A DNA stretch of 64,000 nt from positions 62,001-126,000 of the forward strand of contig NZ_BOMG01000056.1 in the NCBI RefSeq assembly GCF_016862075.1, in the 5' to 3' direction. Shown one piece after another: positions 1 through 8,403 of this stretch. Origin of the DNA: Actinoplanes couchii (lineage in GTDB: Bacteria > Actinomycetota > Actinomycetes > Mycobacteriales > Micromonosporaceae). The stretch's first letter is position 1, and each line of letters begins with the position of its first letter. The notes below the pieces were generated by a model. That model ran no database searches. It was not told where the DNA came from and saw only the letters and a list, made by a program, of their open reading frames with translations. The position numbers and the translations under genes were made by a program.

Positions 1-41
1 GACGACTGCTCGTCAACTGTCTCGTCGTCGTACTCAGGCAC
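1..41 (-). CDS. nusG: NusG, N-terminal fragment (cut by window edge)
   Basis: The first 13 codons of a gene that runs off the left edge. From a GTG at 41 on the minus strand it reads MPEYDDETVDEQS, the acidic N terminus usual for actinobacterial NusG, the transcription elongation and termination factor. A GGAAGTGAG ribosome site lies a few bases upstream. It follows secE by 47 bases, the normal secE-nusG order, so co-transcription is expected. The fragment is too short for any domain; identity rests on these residues and position. Confidence 0.8.
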   Translation of the reverse strand, partial: MPEYDDETVDEQS

Positions 42-88
42 GCTCGCTCACTTCCAGAAATGTAACGTCGGTCGGACTCGCGGGGGCG

Positions 89-460
89 TCAGCCCAGCGC
101 CGCGAGGATCGCCTTACCGAAGCCGTAGTCCAGGCCGGCGACCAGCGCCGTCATGATGACCACGAAGACGATGACCACACCGGTGTAGGTCAGGAGCTCC
201 TTGCGGGTCGGCCAGATGACCTTACGGAGTTCACTGGTGACCTCGCGGAAGAACCCGCCCACCCGGCCGATCGGACCCTTGCCGCGGGCCTTCTTGGGCC
301 GTTCGGTCTCGTCCTTCGACGACTCGGCCAGTGCGGTTCCACCATCGCGGTCGCGGGCCTCGTCGGCGTCATCGGCCGGAGCACCACCGCCGGCGGCGGA
401 GTCGGCGAGAACCTCGTCGTCACCCGGGACGTCGTCACCGGGCCGGTCCTTCTCGGCCAC
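89..460 (-). CDS. secE: Preprotein translocase subunit SecE
   Basis: Small essential membrane subunit of the SecYEG channel. The 123-residue product has a long acidic, Ala/Asp-rich N-terminal extension (about residues 1-58), then the conserved SecE core: an amphipathic stretch (FFREVTSELRKVIWPTRKEL) followed by one transmembrane helix at about residues 92-112. The extension is typical of actinobacteria; the core is the usual minimal length. The GTG start is set by a GGAGG site about 9 bases upstream. It sits between the tRNA-Trp gene and nusG, the conserved actinobacterial order. Confidence 0.95.
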   Translation of the reverse strand: MAEKDRPGDDVPGDDEVLADSAAGGGAPADDADEARDRDGGTALAESSKDETERPKKARGKGPIGRVGGFFREVTSELRKVIWPTRKELLTYTGVVIVFVVIMTALVAGLDYGFGKAILAALG

Positions 461-567
461 TTCGTCCTACCTCCGTCGTCGGTGGTCTTGAGTTCCTGTC
501 AGAGCTCGACCTGGACGCGGAATTTGTGCGAACCGCGCACCGGGCGGGCACGTCGAGGAGAAATGCG

Positions 568-640
<73 letters not shown>

Positions 641-721
641 ATGCGGAACCTGTCGTCTCTCGACTTCAGAGCCCCACGGCGCACCAGTGTACGGGTACGC
701 CCGGCCTTATCCCAACCCGGG

Positions 722-1117
722 CTACCGCTTCCTGATGAGCGCCTGTGCCATGGACAGTACCTTGTCCCCGTTGCATGTGGCACTCAGGCTCAGCCGAGTG
801 TGTCCCTCATCGGTGATCTCCTTGATCGTGGCGGTCACCACGACCTCGGTCCCCTCGTCGGTGTCGGGCACCGGAACGGGCTTGCTGAAACGCACGCTGA
901 ACTCGACGACCGCGTCCGGGGCGCCGGCCCAGTGGGTCACCGCGCGGCCCACCAGAGCCATCGTGAACATGCCGTGCGCGATGACGCCGGGCAGTCCCAC
1001 TCCGGTGGCGGTGCGCTCACTCCAGTGGATCGGGTTGAAATCGCCTGAGGCGCCCGCGTAGCGCACCAGGTCGGCCCGGGTCACCCGGAAGGTCTGCGGT
1101 TCCAGTACGACGCTCAT
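722..1117 (-). CDS. hadB: MaoC-type (3R)-hydroxyacyl-ACP dehydratase subunit, HadB-like
   Basis: Hotdog-fold dehydratase of 131 residues, probably the catalytic half of a two-subunit (3R)-hydroxyacyl thioester dehydratase for fatty acid elongation. The hydratase-2 motif is plain near residues 25-36 (YAGASGDFNPIH), carrying the Asp/His dyad. The open frame extends upstream, but ATG 1117 (MSVVLEPQ) fits the family N terminus and overlaps the stop of the partner by one base (TGATG), so the two are translationally coupled. In mycobacteria the equivalent HadB pairs with HadA or HadC in the same rpmG-trpT interval. Substrate chain length cannot be read from the sequence. Confidence 0.88.
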   Translation of the reverse strand: MSVVLEPQTFRVTRADLVRYAGASGDFNPIHWSERTATGVGLPGVIAHGMFTMALVGRAVTHWAGAPDAVVEFSVRFSKPVPVPDTDEGTEVVVTATIKEITDEGHTRLSLSATCNGDKVLSMAQALIRKR

Positions 1118-1563
1118 CAGGCCTCTCCCCGCACCACGAGCTTCTGCCAGACACGTACCACCGGCTCGCCGTCCTCGGTCGTCACGTCGGTGCGGGTGGT
1201 CAGGAAGTCGTGCCCGCCCCGGCTGAGGATCTCCTCCACCGTGTTGACGCACACCAGGGCGTCACCCGCGACGACCGGCCGGGAGTACGCGAAACGCTGG
1301 TCACCGTGGACGACACGGCTGTAGTCGACACCGAGCGCGGGGTCGGCGACGACCTGACGGGTGGCCGGCATCGTGATCGCGACCGGGAAGGTGGGCGGGG
1401 CCACCACGTCGGCGTAACCGAGGACACGGGCCGCCTCGGGGTCGTGGTACTCCGCGTCGGTGGCGCCGATGGCCCGGGCGAACTCCCGGATCTTCTCGCG
1501 GCCGACCAGGTAGGGCTCGGTGGGCGGCCAGCTGCGGCCCACGAAGGATTGGTCCAGAGGCAT
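1117..1563 (-). CDS. hadA: FAS1-like dehydratase partner subunit, HadA-like
   Basis: 148-residue MaoC-N domain protein (hotdog fold). It matches the substrate-binding subunit (HadA/HadC type) of the hydroxyacyl dehydratase: opening SFVGRSWPPTEPYLVGREKIREFA, then YADVVAPPTFPVAI, but without the GDxNPxH catalytic motif, which is carried by the downstream partner. The stop overlaps the partner's ATG by one base. It is the first gene of the pair and lies 137 bases after rpmG, separated by a hairpin terminator, so it probably has its own promoter. Confidence 0.85.
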   Translation of the reverse strand: MPLDQSFVGRSWPPTEPYLVGREKIREFARAIGATDAEYHDPEAARVLGYADVVAPPTFPVAITMPATRQVVADPALGVDYSRVVHGDQRFAYSRPVVAGDALVCVNTVEEILSRGGHDFLTTRTDVTTEDGEPVVRVWQKLVVRGEA

Positions 1564-1642
1564 GCCGACAAACTACCTGCCGGGCCGCGGCGAGAAATAG
1601 CATCCTCAGTGCAGAAATATGTGCCAGGGTGCGAAAACAGCA

Positions 1643-1676
1643 CTACGCCGCCCGGACCGAAGTCCGAACGGCGTAG
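1643..1676 (-). terminator. Hairpin terminator downstream of rpmG
   Basis: CTACGCCG (1643-1650) pairs with CGGCGTAG (1669-1676), with an inner CGGAC-CGAA-GTCCG helix. It lies 25 bases past the rpmG stop on the minus strand. There is no long T run, as is common in high-GC genomes. Confidence 0.75.
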
Positions 1677-1700
1677 AGGAAAGCTGTTGGCTGCGAGCGC

Positions 1701-1868
1701 TCAGCGAGTCTCGCGGTGCAGGGTGTGCTTCCCGTCGCGGGGGCAGAACTTCTTCAGCTCAACCCGGTCGGGGTCGTTGCGCCGGTTCTTCTTGGTGATG
1801 TAGTTCCGGTCCTTGCACTCCGTGCACGCCAAGGTGATCTTCGGACGGACGTCGGTCGACTTGGCCAC
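1701..1868 (-). CDS. rpmG: 50S ribosomal protein L33
   Basis: 55-residue ribosomal protein reading MAKSTDVRPKITLACTEC..., with the L33 signature KDRNYITKKNRRNDPDRVELKKFCP. The start is GTG at 1868 with an AGGAAGG site about 10 bases upstream; the gene is too short to stand out among longer overlapping frames. It keeps the first CxxC pair (CTEC), but the second pair is reduced to one Cys (FCPRDGKH), so it is not a full four-cysteine zinc form. It is flanked by tRNA-Met and tRNA-Thr upstream and the had pair downstream. Confidence 0.95.
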   Translation of the reverse strand: MAKSTDVRPKITLACTECKDRNYITKKNRRNDPDRVELKKFCPRDGKHTLHRETR

Positions 1869-1977
1869 CGCGGGGTGCCTTCCTGCTAACGAGTTCTAAC
1901 TGACAGCGAACCAGCTTATACGCTGGGCCCGCCGCAGGCAAAGTGGGTCCCCGGGTGGGGAATCACTGAGGAGAAAG

Positions 1978-2050
1978 TAGCGGTGGCCGGACTTGAACCG
2001 GCGACACAGCGATTATGAGCCGCTTGCTCTGCCATCTGAGCTACACCGCC
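1978..2050 (-). tRNA. tRNA-Met (CAT), elongator
   Basis: Minus-strand cloverleaf with acceptor GGCGGTG paired to CACCGCT (one G-T pair) and discriminator A. The anticodon loop CTCATAA gives CAT. The paired first acceptor base marks an elongator rather than an initiator tRNA, which would carry an unpaired C1. Confidence 0.95.
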
Positions 2051-2100
2051 GAGCCAGGCTCACATGTCCAGCGCCAGGCAAGGCGGAACGAACCCGGTAG

Positions 2101-2173
2101 AGCCCCCTTACGGAATCGAACCGTAGACCTTCTCCTTACCATGGAGACGCTCTGCCGACTGAGCTAAGGGGGC
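2101..2173 (-). tRNA. tRNA-Thr (GGT)
   Basis: Minus-strand cloverleaf: acceptor GCCCCCT/AGGGGGC, anticodon stem CTCC/GGAG around ATGGTAA giving GGT, T-loop GGTTCGATTCC. It lies 50 bases upstream of tRNA-Met in the same orientation; the two are probably co-transcribed with rpmG. Confidence 0.95.
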
Positions 2174-2268
2174 TTGCCGCTTGCGATCTCTCGCTTGCTG
2201 CGTGGATAAGACTACACGGCCACCGGTCGGGGGTGAAATCAGTACCCCCCTTCCCGTTAAATCCCAGG

Positions 2269-4797
2269 TCAGATCACTGCTCGGAGCCTTCTGACCTCGC
2301 CGGTCGGAGTGGACTCCGGCTCGGTCTGGGCGCTCAGCCAGGCCTCCAGGCGCTCGGACGGCAGCGGCCGGCTGAACAGGTATCCCTGACCGATCTCGCA
2401 GCCCATCTCCTCGAGCAACTCCAGCGTGAGCTCGCTCTCCACCCCCTCGGCCACCACCTTCAGGCCGAACTCGCGGGAGAGACCGATCACCGCCCGGACG
2501 ATCGCCAGATCACCGGAGTCGGTCGCCATGCCCTGCACGAAACTGTCGTCGATCTTGACCTCGTGCACCGGCCACTGCCGCAGGTACGCCAGCGAGGAGG
2601 CGCCGGTGCCGAAGTCGTCGACGCTCAGGCGGACACCCAGGTCCCGAAGCCGGTAGAGGGACGGCAGGACCCGCTCGATGTCGTTGAGCATGCCCGGTTC
2701 GGAGATCTCGAAGGTCACCTGCGCGGGGTCGACGGCGTGCTCCACCAGCAGGTCACGGACCAGTTCCGGGAAACGGGAGTCGAGCAGCGTACGAGCGGAA
2801 AGGTTGACGGCGATGTCCAGCGGCCGCTCGGCCGCCGCCCACGCCTTGCACCGCCGCAGGCCGGCCACCAGCACCACCTCGGTGAGGCGGGCCAGCTGCC
2901 CGGTGTGCTCGGCGACCGCCACGAAGTCCTCCGCGGCCACCTCGCCGTGCGCCGGATGCACCCAGCGGGCCAGGCACTCCACACCCACCACGTGCCGGTC
3001 GGCGAGGGTCACCTTGGGCTGGAAGTAGACCTCCAGCTGATCGTTGTCGAGGGCCCGGCGCAGGTCGGCGGCGATGCCTAATCGGCGGACCGCGCGGGAC
3101 TCCAGCGCCGGGTGGAACGGCTGCACGCCGTAGGGCAGGACCTTCGCGGCGTTCGCGGCCAGCTCGGCCCGCTGCAGCAGGGACTCCGGGTCGCTGCCGT
3201 GATCGGGGTAGACCGAGACGCCGACCGCGGTGTTCACGTCCAGGGTGAGCGAGCCCACCGCCATCGGGCCGCGCAGCCGCTCCCGCATCCGGGTGGCGAT
3301 CTCGATCGTCGCGTCGATGCTCGGGGCGCGCAGGGTGACCACGAACTCGTCGCCACCGATCCGGCCGACCAGCGCGCCCGGGTCGGCGATGTCACGGATC
3401 CGGTCGGCGGTCTCGACCAGCAGCTTGTCGCCGGCGGCGTGGCCCATCGACTCGTTGACGTTCCGCTGGCCGTCGACGTCGAAGAGCATGATCGCGACGA
3501 CCTCGTCCTCGGCGCGCACCTTCACCGACTCGGCCAGGGCGTCGATCACCCGGCGGCGGTTCGGCAAACCGGTCAGACGGTCGTGGTATGCGTCGTAGCG
3601 CAGCCGGTCGACCAGGCGCGAGTTCTCCACCGCGACCGCGGCGTGGGCGGCGACGGTCTCCAGCACCTGCACGTCGGTCTCGCGGAAGCTGCGGTTCTGC
3701 CCGAGCCGGTTGACCACCTCGAGCGTCCCGATGGTGGTCCGGCCCGAGCGCAGCGGGATCACGATGACGTCCTTGACCTTGGTCTCCCGCAGGCTGGCGC
3801 GGAGACTCTCGGTCTCCGGGAACCGGGAGCCGACACCGAGCGCGGTCCCGGACTCGACGGCCTGCCGGCGTACGTCATCCGGGGTGGCGCCGATGTCGAG
3901 CAGGCCCTTGTGCTCGACCCGGGCGGTGAGCAGCACCTCCGGGTGGCGGCCCTGCGGGGAGAGCCAGAGCGTCGCGTACTCCGACTGCATCAGCGCCCGC
4001 ACCCGGCCGAGCAGTACGTCCGGCAGACCGCTGCGGCCGCCCTCGTCCCTTATCGCCTGGGTGAGCTCGTACACGTCGGCGAGCGTCTGGTGCCGGCGGA
4101 AGAATTCGGAGTACGACTGGAGGATCATGCCGAGCGCGACGATCAGGATCGCCAGCAGGATCGCGGACCAGGGGGTCGACTCCAGCGCCACCAGGAAGAT
4201 CAGGCTGATCACGATGGTGATGCCGGTGACCACGATCGAGGCGAACCCGTCGCGGAGCACGTCCCGGCCGGCCCGCAGGCTCTGCACCAGGCTGATCACC
4301 CCGGCGAGGCTGAACAGCTCGACGAAGAACGTCACCAGCACGGCCGCGGCGAGGATGGCCCAGGTTCCGGGGCCGACGTCGGTGATCGCGGGGAACGCGA
4401 GGATCAGCAGGATCGCGGCACAGTCGCCGGCCGCGGACTTGGCGACGTTGAAGGAGAGCTTGGTCGCCGGATATCGCAACCACAGGTGGTGAACCAGGCT
4501 GGCGCTGCTCACCGACACCACCACCATCATCGGTGGCAGGTAGTAGAGCGCCAGCAGCAAAGGAATCTCGGTCAGGCCGACGGAGAAGTTGCTCCGCCAG
4601 ATGACGATGCTCAGGCTGGCCCGGTAGGAGCCCAGAAGAATGACGAAGAAGACCACTCCGAGAGGCCAGGAGTGGTACCAATCGGGATCGGCGATCCAGA
4701 AGGCCACCGAACAGATGACTGCAAAGATTCCCAGCGGGTAAGTGATCAGCCAGGAACGTTGGGAACCACCGTGTCGTGCCCGGGGCCGGTCGACCAT
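2269..4797 (-). CDS. Membrane GAF-GGDEF-EAL cyclic di-GMP enzyme
   Basis: Bifunctional diguanylate cyclase/phosphodiesterase of 842 residues. Order: six to eight transmembrane segments (about residues 15-230), a GAF-type sensor (about 250-395), a GGDEF domain (about 398-555) with intact GGDEF at 481-485, and an EAL domain (about 570-820). In the EAL domain the signature reads ECL at 607-609, so the metal-binding Glu is kept, and DDFGTG (727-732), KID (748-750) and EGVE are present. Both activities are therefore possible; direction cannot be told from sequence. The N-terminal part resembles a MASE-type membrane sensor. A 46-residue peptide gene lies 53 bases upstream on the same strand and is probably co-transcribed. 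Confidence 0.9.
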   Translation of the reverse strand: MVDRPRARHGGSQRSWLITYPLGIFAVICSVAFWIADPDWYHSWPLGVVFFVILLGSYRASLSIVIWRSNFSVGLTEIPLLLALYYLPPMMVVVSVSSASLVHHLWLRYPATKLSFNVAKSAAGDCAAILLILAFPAITDVGPGTWAILAAAVLVTFFVELFSLAGVISLVQSLRAGRDVLRDGFASIVVTGITIVISLIFLVALESTPWSAILLAILIVALGMILQSYSEFFRRHQTLADVYELTQAIRDEGGRSGLPDVLLGRVRALMQSEYATLWLSPQGRHPEVLLTARVEHKGLLDIGATPDDVRRQAVESGTALGVGSRFPETESLRASLRETKVKDVIVIPLRSGRTTIGTLEVVNRLGQNRSFRETDVQVLETVAAHAAVAVENSRLVDRLRYDAYHDRLTGLPNRRRVIDALAESVKVRAEDEVVAIMLFDVDGQRNVNESMGHAAGDKLLVETADRIRDIADPGALVGRIGGDEFVVTLRAPSIDATIEIATRMRERLRGPMAVGSLTLDVNTAVGVSVYPDHGSDPESLLQRAELAANAAKVLPYGVQPFHPALESRAVRRLGIAADLRRALDNDQLEVYFQPKVTLADRHVVGVECLARWVHPAHGEVAAEDFVAVAEHTGQLARLTEVVLVAGLRRCKAWAAAERPLDIAVNLSARTLLDSRFPELVRDLLVEHAVDPAQVTFEISEPGMLNDIERVLPSLYRLRDLGVRLSVDDFGTGASSLAYLRQWPVHEVKIDDSFVQGMATDSGDLAIVRAVIGLSREFGLKVVAEGVESELTLELLEEMGCEIGQGYLFSRPLPSERLEAWLSAQTEPESTPTGEVRRLRAVI

Positions 4798-4850
4798 CGA
4801 GTTCCCTCTCTAGCCGATCGGCCGCTCCGGCCTCTCAGCGGGACGCGGAC

Positions 4851-4991
4851 TCAGTTCCAATCCAGCGACGAGGTCAAGCGCGCCGAAGCAGTGCTGCTCT
4901 CCGTGGTTGTCGCCCCGATGGACACACCACCGAAAACGACCGCAAGCGCCAAGACCAGGCCGGCAAAGCGGCCCAGTTTCTTCGCAGACAT
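4851..4991 (-). CDS. Small membrane or secreted peptide upstream of the c-di-GMP enzyme
   Basis: 46-residue peptide starting MSAKKLGRFAG. A lysine-rich start is followed by a hydrophobic segment (LVLALAVVFGGVSIGA, about residues 12-27) and a short Ser/Thr-rich tail ending SSLDWN. It could be a cleaved signal peptide with a tiny product or a single-pass micro-membrane protein. ATG 4991 is chosen over the longer frame because GAGGAG lies about 8 bases upstream. It precedes the GGDEF-EAL gene by 53 bases on the same strand, so a role with that enzyme is inferred from position only. Confidence 0.65.
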   Translation of the reverse strand: MSAKKLGRFAGLVLALAVVFGGVSIGATTTESSTASARLTSSLDWN

Positions 4992-5216
4992 AGCTCGCTC
5001 CTCTAGACGGGGACTCACATCAGGTTGGGGGGTCACATGATGGTGCCACACCAGTTGTACGACAGGGAGCGTTCATCGGCGGGTCGTGACGACGCTCCGG
5101 CAAATCCTGGCCGAACGGTTGAGCAGGAACCCCATCCCCCTCTTGAAGAATTGACGGCTTTATGGTCGATTTAGGATGAAGAGTGAGACTAATTCGCACC
5201 TGGTCGTCAGGGTTTC

Positions 5217-5588
5217 TTGACGTCAGGAGAGCCTGACGAAACACTGCTCGGCGTGACCTCTCCGGACGAGTTCGAGCGGCGGCACACGCTCACCACCGCG
5301 ACCCAGCGATACGACGCCCTGCGGATGCGGGACGCCCTGGCCGCGATGGACCCCGACGACGAGCCGGCCCTCTCCCTCACCGAGACGCTGGAGATGCTCG
5401 CGCTCAGCGAGGTCATCATTCGCAAGGCGGGGTACGGGCGGCAGGCCATGATCCGGTCGGCACGCTCCGCCGGGGCGTCGTGGACCCAGATCGGAACCGC
5501 TTTGGGCACCACCAAACAGGCCGCCTGGGAATCACACCAGCGGTCCTCAGTTGCTCGACAACCCCAGGCGGACGCCGAAACCGAGTAG
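5217..5588 (+). CDS. Small helix-turn-helix-like protein of unknown role
   Basis: Up to 123 residues. The C-terminal part (MIRSARSAGASWTQIG, then TALGTTKQAAWE) reads like a helix-turn-helix of the kind in many short actinobacterial proteins of unknown function: a residue run that asks how a DNA or regulator site is read, followed by TKQAAW. The start is unsure: TTG 5217 gives the full frame and GTG 5253 (MTSPDEFERR) gives 111 residues; neither has a strong ribosome site. Its 3' end overlaps the convergent LysE gene by 42 bases. No specific function is proposed. Confidence 0.6.
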   Translation: MTSGEPDETLLGVTSPDEFERRHTLTTATQRYDALRMRDALAAMDPDDEPALSLTETLEMLALSEVIIRKAGYGRQAMIRSARSAGASWTQIGTALGTTKQAAWESHQRSSVARQPQADAETE

Positions 5589-6176
5589 CACGGTGCCGGT
5601 GCCCACGTCCACGGCGCGCCGGACCGCGCGGCGGGCCAGGAAACCCCTCGCGGCCTGCGCGCCCAGGATGATCACCGTGAAGAAGAGCAGGCCCTCGACG
5701 TCGTGCACCAGGGCCAGCAGCAGGCCGGTGGTGAGCGGGTCGGCATCCGGCGGGATGAACTGCGGGATCACCGCCAGATAGAAGGCGCCCACCTTCGGGT
5801 TCAGCAGATTCGTCAGCAGACCCCGGCCGAACGTGCTCCAGAACGTCGCGCCGGCCGGGGTCTCCGCGACCTCGTCGATGTCACCGCTTTTCCGCAACGC
5901 GGCACGGACCATCCGGAAACCCAGGAAGATCATGTACGCGGCGCCGGCCAGCCGGAGGCCCGTGTAACCGACCTCGGACGCCGCCAGCAGAGCCGACGCT
6001 CCGACCGCTGCCGCCGCGCCCCACGCCAGGGCGCCCGCGTTGATGCCCAGCGCCGTCGCGAATGCCGGGCCGCGGCCCATGGTGATCGCGGCCCGGAGGA
6101 CCAGGGCGGTGTCCAGGCCCGGGGTGATCGTCAGCAGCGCCCCGAGCAGGGCGAACGAGAGGACGGCATCGGTCAT
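5547..6176 (-). CDS. LysE/RhtB-family amino acid exporter
   Basis: 209-residue inner-membrane protein with five to six transmembrane segments. The N terminus (LGALLTITPGLDTALVLRAA) holds the family signature TPGxxxxxVL, and LLTNLLNPKVGAFYLAVIPQF is the second conserved block (NPK). Family members export lysine, arginine, homoserine or threonine; the substrate cannot be assigned here. Length is normal for the family. It converges on the small HTH-like gene with a 42-base 3' overlap. Confidence 0.88.
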   Translation of the reverse strand: MTDAVLSFALLGALLTITPGLDTALVLRAAITMGRGPAFATALGINAGALAWGAAAAVGASALLAASEVGYTGLRLAGAAYMIFLGFRMVRAALRKSGDIDEVAETPAGATFWSTFGRGLLTNLLNPKVGAFYLAVIPQFIPPDADPLTTGLLLALVHDVEGLLFFTVIILGAQAARGFLARRAVRRAVDVGTGTVLLGFGVRLGLSSN

Positions 6177-6293
6177 GCCGTCATTGGAAGCCCCATGGGT
6201 ATCCGACCGCCACCACTTTTGTCAGTGATCTCTTCTGTCACCGGCTTTGGGGCTCTTCTTTTGCCGCCGGCTTCGGGTGGCGGTCGGCTCAAC

Positions 6294-6785
6294 TCAGCGG
6301 TAGTTGGTGAACTGCAGGGCGACGCCGAAGTCCTCCTGCTTCAGCAGCGCGATGACCGCCTGGAGGTCGTCACGCTTCTTACCGGTCACCCGGAGCTGGT
6401 CACCCTGGATCTGGGCCTGCAGACCCTTCGGGCCCTCGTCCCGGATCTTCTTGCTGATCGCCTTCGCCTTCTCGGTCTCGATGCCCTCGACCACCTTCAG
6501 GTCGATCTTCCAGGTCTTGCCGGACTGGCGGGGCTCGCCGGCGTCCAGCGACTTCAGCGAGATGTTGCGCTTCACCAACTTCTCCTTGAAGACGTCGAGA
6601 GCGGCCGTCGCCCGCTCCTCCGTCTCCGAGGTGATCGTGAAGGCCTCACCCGATTTGGCGAGAGTCGTCCCGGTCCCCCGGAAGTCGAACCGGGAACCGA
6701 GCTCCTTCTCCGCCTGGTTGAACGCGTTGTCGACCTCCTGCCGGTCGACCTTGCTCACGATGTCGAACGACGGGTTGGCTGCCAT
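6294..6785 (-). CDS. yajQ: YajQ-family nucleotide-binding protein
   Basis: 163-residue protein starting MAANPSFDIVSKVDRQEVDNA, the standard YajQ opening, with the DFRGT and two-domain ferredoxin-like pattern to the C-terminal FTNYR. Family members bind nucleotides and in some bacteria c-di-GMP; others are linked to RNA. ATG 6785 is chosen because the longer frame to 6920 adds a non-family Arg-rich leader. It stands alone, divergent from tRNA-Tyr. Confidence 0.92.
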   Translation of the reverse strand: MAANPSFDIVSKVDRQEVDNAFNQAEKELGSRFDFRGTGTTLAKSGEAFTITSETEERATAALDVFKEKLVKRNISLKSLDAGEPRQSGKTWKIDLKVVEGIETEKAKAISKKIRDEGPKGLQAQIQGDQLRVTGKKRDDLQAVIALLKQEDFGVALQFTNYR

Positions 6786-6932
6786 GTCAGACTCCTGCGG
6801 CTGGATGCTTGTCGATGCTCTACAGCGGGCACTTACGGGCCCGCGACATGCCGACCGTACCCGGTTGTTGATGCGGCGGACGCTACGGCTATTCTTATGT
6901 CCGCTGCCGCGGGAGACCACGGCAGTTGCCCA

Positions 6933-7013
6933 GGCGGGTTGCCCGAGCGGCCAATGGGAGCGGACTGTAAATCCGTCGCGAAAGCTACAGAGGTTCGAAT
7001 CCTCTACCCGCCA
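6933..7013 (+). tRNA. tRNA-Tyr (GTA), island attachment gene
   Basis: Class II tRNA with long variable arm (GCGAAAGC). Acceptor GGCGGGT/ACCCGCC, discriminator A, anticodon loop CTGTAAA giving GTA. It is intact. A degenerate copy of its 3' half lies at 8404-8450, so the 3' end appears to have been an integration site. Confidence 0.96.
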
Positions 7014-7024
7014 CAGGCAGGCAG

Positions 7025-7066
7025 AACGGCCCCGGTTACCAGCGGAAACGCTGAACCGGGGCCGTT
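7025..7066 (+). terminator. Terminator of tRNA-Tyr
   Basis: A perfect 13-base stem, AACGGCCCCGGTT (7025-7037) with AACCGGGGCCGTT (7054-7066), encloses an inner CAGCG-GAAA-CGCTG hairpin with a GNRA-type loop. It starts 12 bases past the tRNA. A near copy occurs at 10040-10081. Confidence 0.85.
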
Positions 7067-7737
7067 CTCGTTGGTCCCACTGAGTCTCAGTCAGGACCGC
7101 TCGATCTCGCTGGTCGTGTCGTATACGTGTCGGCGATCAGGTGGCGTTCCGGTCGGGCGTCGTCACTGTGCCGAGGTCGACCTCAACCCTCCGGCACGAC
7201 GCCTCACATTGGCCATGGATGCACTTACACTTCGAACACACCCGCATGAGGACGTGAACGCGGCGCCTCACCAACTCAGCGACCTGGGTCGCCGGGACAC
7301 CCGCGTTCGGCCAGAGCGATAAAGCAGCGTGCAGCAGATCATCGGCTGGCCAGCGGGGATCGATGTTGCGCAGGCGCGAGGACATCCTCGCAGGCGTCGC
7401 TCCGAGCCTTGTCGTAGGAGTTGCTCGGTACGGGTTGATTTGTAGTTGCACGTAGCGGCCGCCGGGACCGCGCCGCGTAAAAACAGCCGACCGCCGGACC
7501 GGGCTTGCAATCGGCGACGACTGCACAGCAGTAGAAAAGCAGGCACCGGCCGCGTCGCGTTCGAGCTCGACGATTGAGGCCATGCCGTTCGATTGCCAGA
7601 TCTCCCCAGCGAACAGCCACACTTGCCCCCAATCGGGTGATCGCCTTTGACTGCGTGCGTCGTACCCTCGGATGCTTCTCCAAAAGTCGCGTGAGTTGCA
7701 GTGGCCAACTTTCATTGAAGAACCGAGCGGAGGATTC
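7067..7737. other. Accessory stretch without a convincing gene
   Basis: GC is visibly lower than in the flanks. The only long frame (7137-7784, minus) reads poorly over most of its length; its C-terminal part (about 7140-7370, with VPATQVAELVRRR and a Cys-rich tail CSKCKC) could be a remnant of an element-borne gene. No start with a ribosome site or known domain supports it. It lies between the tRNA-Tyr terminator and the phospholipase gene, within the presumed island. Confidence 0.4.
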
Positions 7738-8231
7738 ATGAACAGTCCAACCAGGTCCCACACTTCGCTGTCGAATATGGTCAAGCGTAGTGGGGTTCTA
7801 ATCTCGGGCCTCGTGATAGCAGTTTCGGCTCCAACCAGTGCATACGCGGATCCTCCCCCGGGCCCTCGCGGTTACATCTGGAGCATCACCGAAAAATTGC
7901 TTTTCCCACACCCATGGCAGATTTCATGGCTGCCAAGGCTCGGGCCGCCGACGGCACCTATCTTGATTGGACCGACAACGGTTGCAGCGTTCCGGGAGGA
8001 CACGGCGATCGACCGGGCGGGTTCTACTTCGGATACGCATGCGTCCGCCACGACTTCGGATACCGGAACTATAAGCGACAAACACGTTTCAGTCAGGAAA
8101 ATCGGCTCCGGATCGACGGTAACTTCAAGAACGATATGTACGCTGTATGCGCCCGGCACCGATTGGCCATCGGCTCGACATGCCGCAAATATGCTCAGGC
8201 GTATTACGCTGCCGTCCGCCGGTGGGGATGA
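7738..8231 (+). pseudogene. Secreted prokaryotic phospholipase A2, split by a -1 frameshift
   Basis: The first frame starts at ATG 7738 with GGAGGA just upstream and encodes a signal peptide (VLISGLVIAVSAPTSAYA, cleavage near residue 37) and a mature start to EKLLFP. The second frame (from about 7905 to 8231) continues TPMADFMAAKAR and carries the family core: LDWTDNGCS, then CVRHDFGYRNYK with the His-Asp catalytic pair, then RIDGNFKNDM. Joined, these make a normal-length enzyme of about 163 residues. The shift lies at 7902-7908, T TTC CCA, which fits an X-XXY-YYZ slippery heptamer in the upstream frame. It may be a one-base deletion, a sequence error, or programmed frameshifting. GC is low for this genome, which supports transfer. 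Confidence 0.75.
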
Positions 8232-8403
8232 GGACTCGACAGCCGAGATCTATGTATAGGCACTCCCGCATTGCCACCTTGGGTATCGGAGATACAAACC
8301 GGGTGACCAACTGACGGGACATGACTGGACAAGTTCGACATTGCGGGTCGCCTGCGCAGGCCAGAACCGGCCATCCGCGCAGGCCAAGGCGAGTGTCACG
8401 CGT

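Noticed and set aside
3112..5040. Long plus-strand frame of 642 codons over the GGDEF-EAL gene
   Set aside because: It is a shadow frame; the residues have no recognisable domain and the opposite strand encodes a complete enzyme.
7137..7784. Minus-strand open frame in the island
   Set aside because: No start with a ribosome site, no domain, and it overlaps the phospholipase start; at best a remnant.
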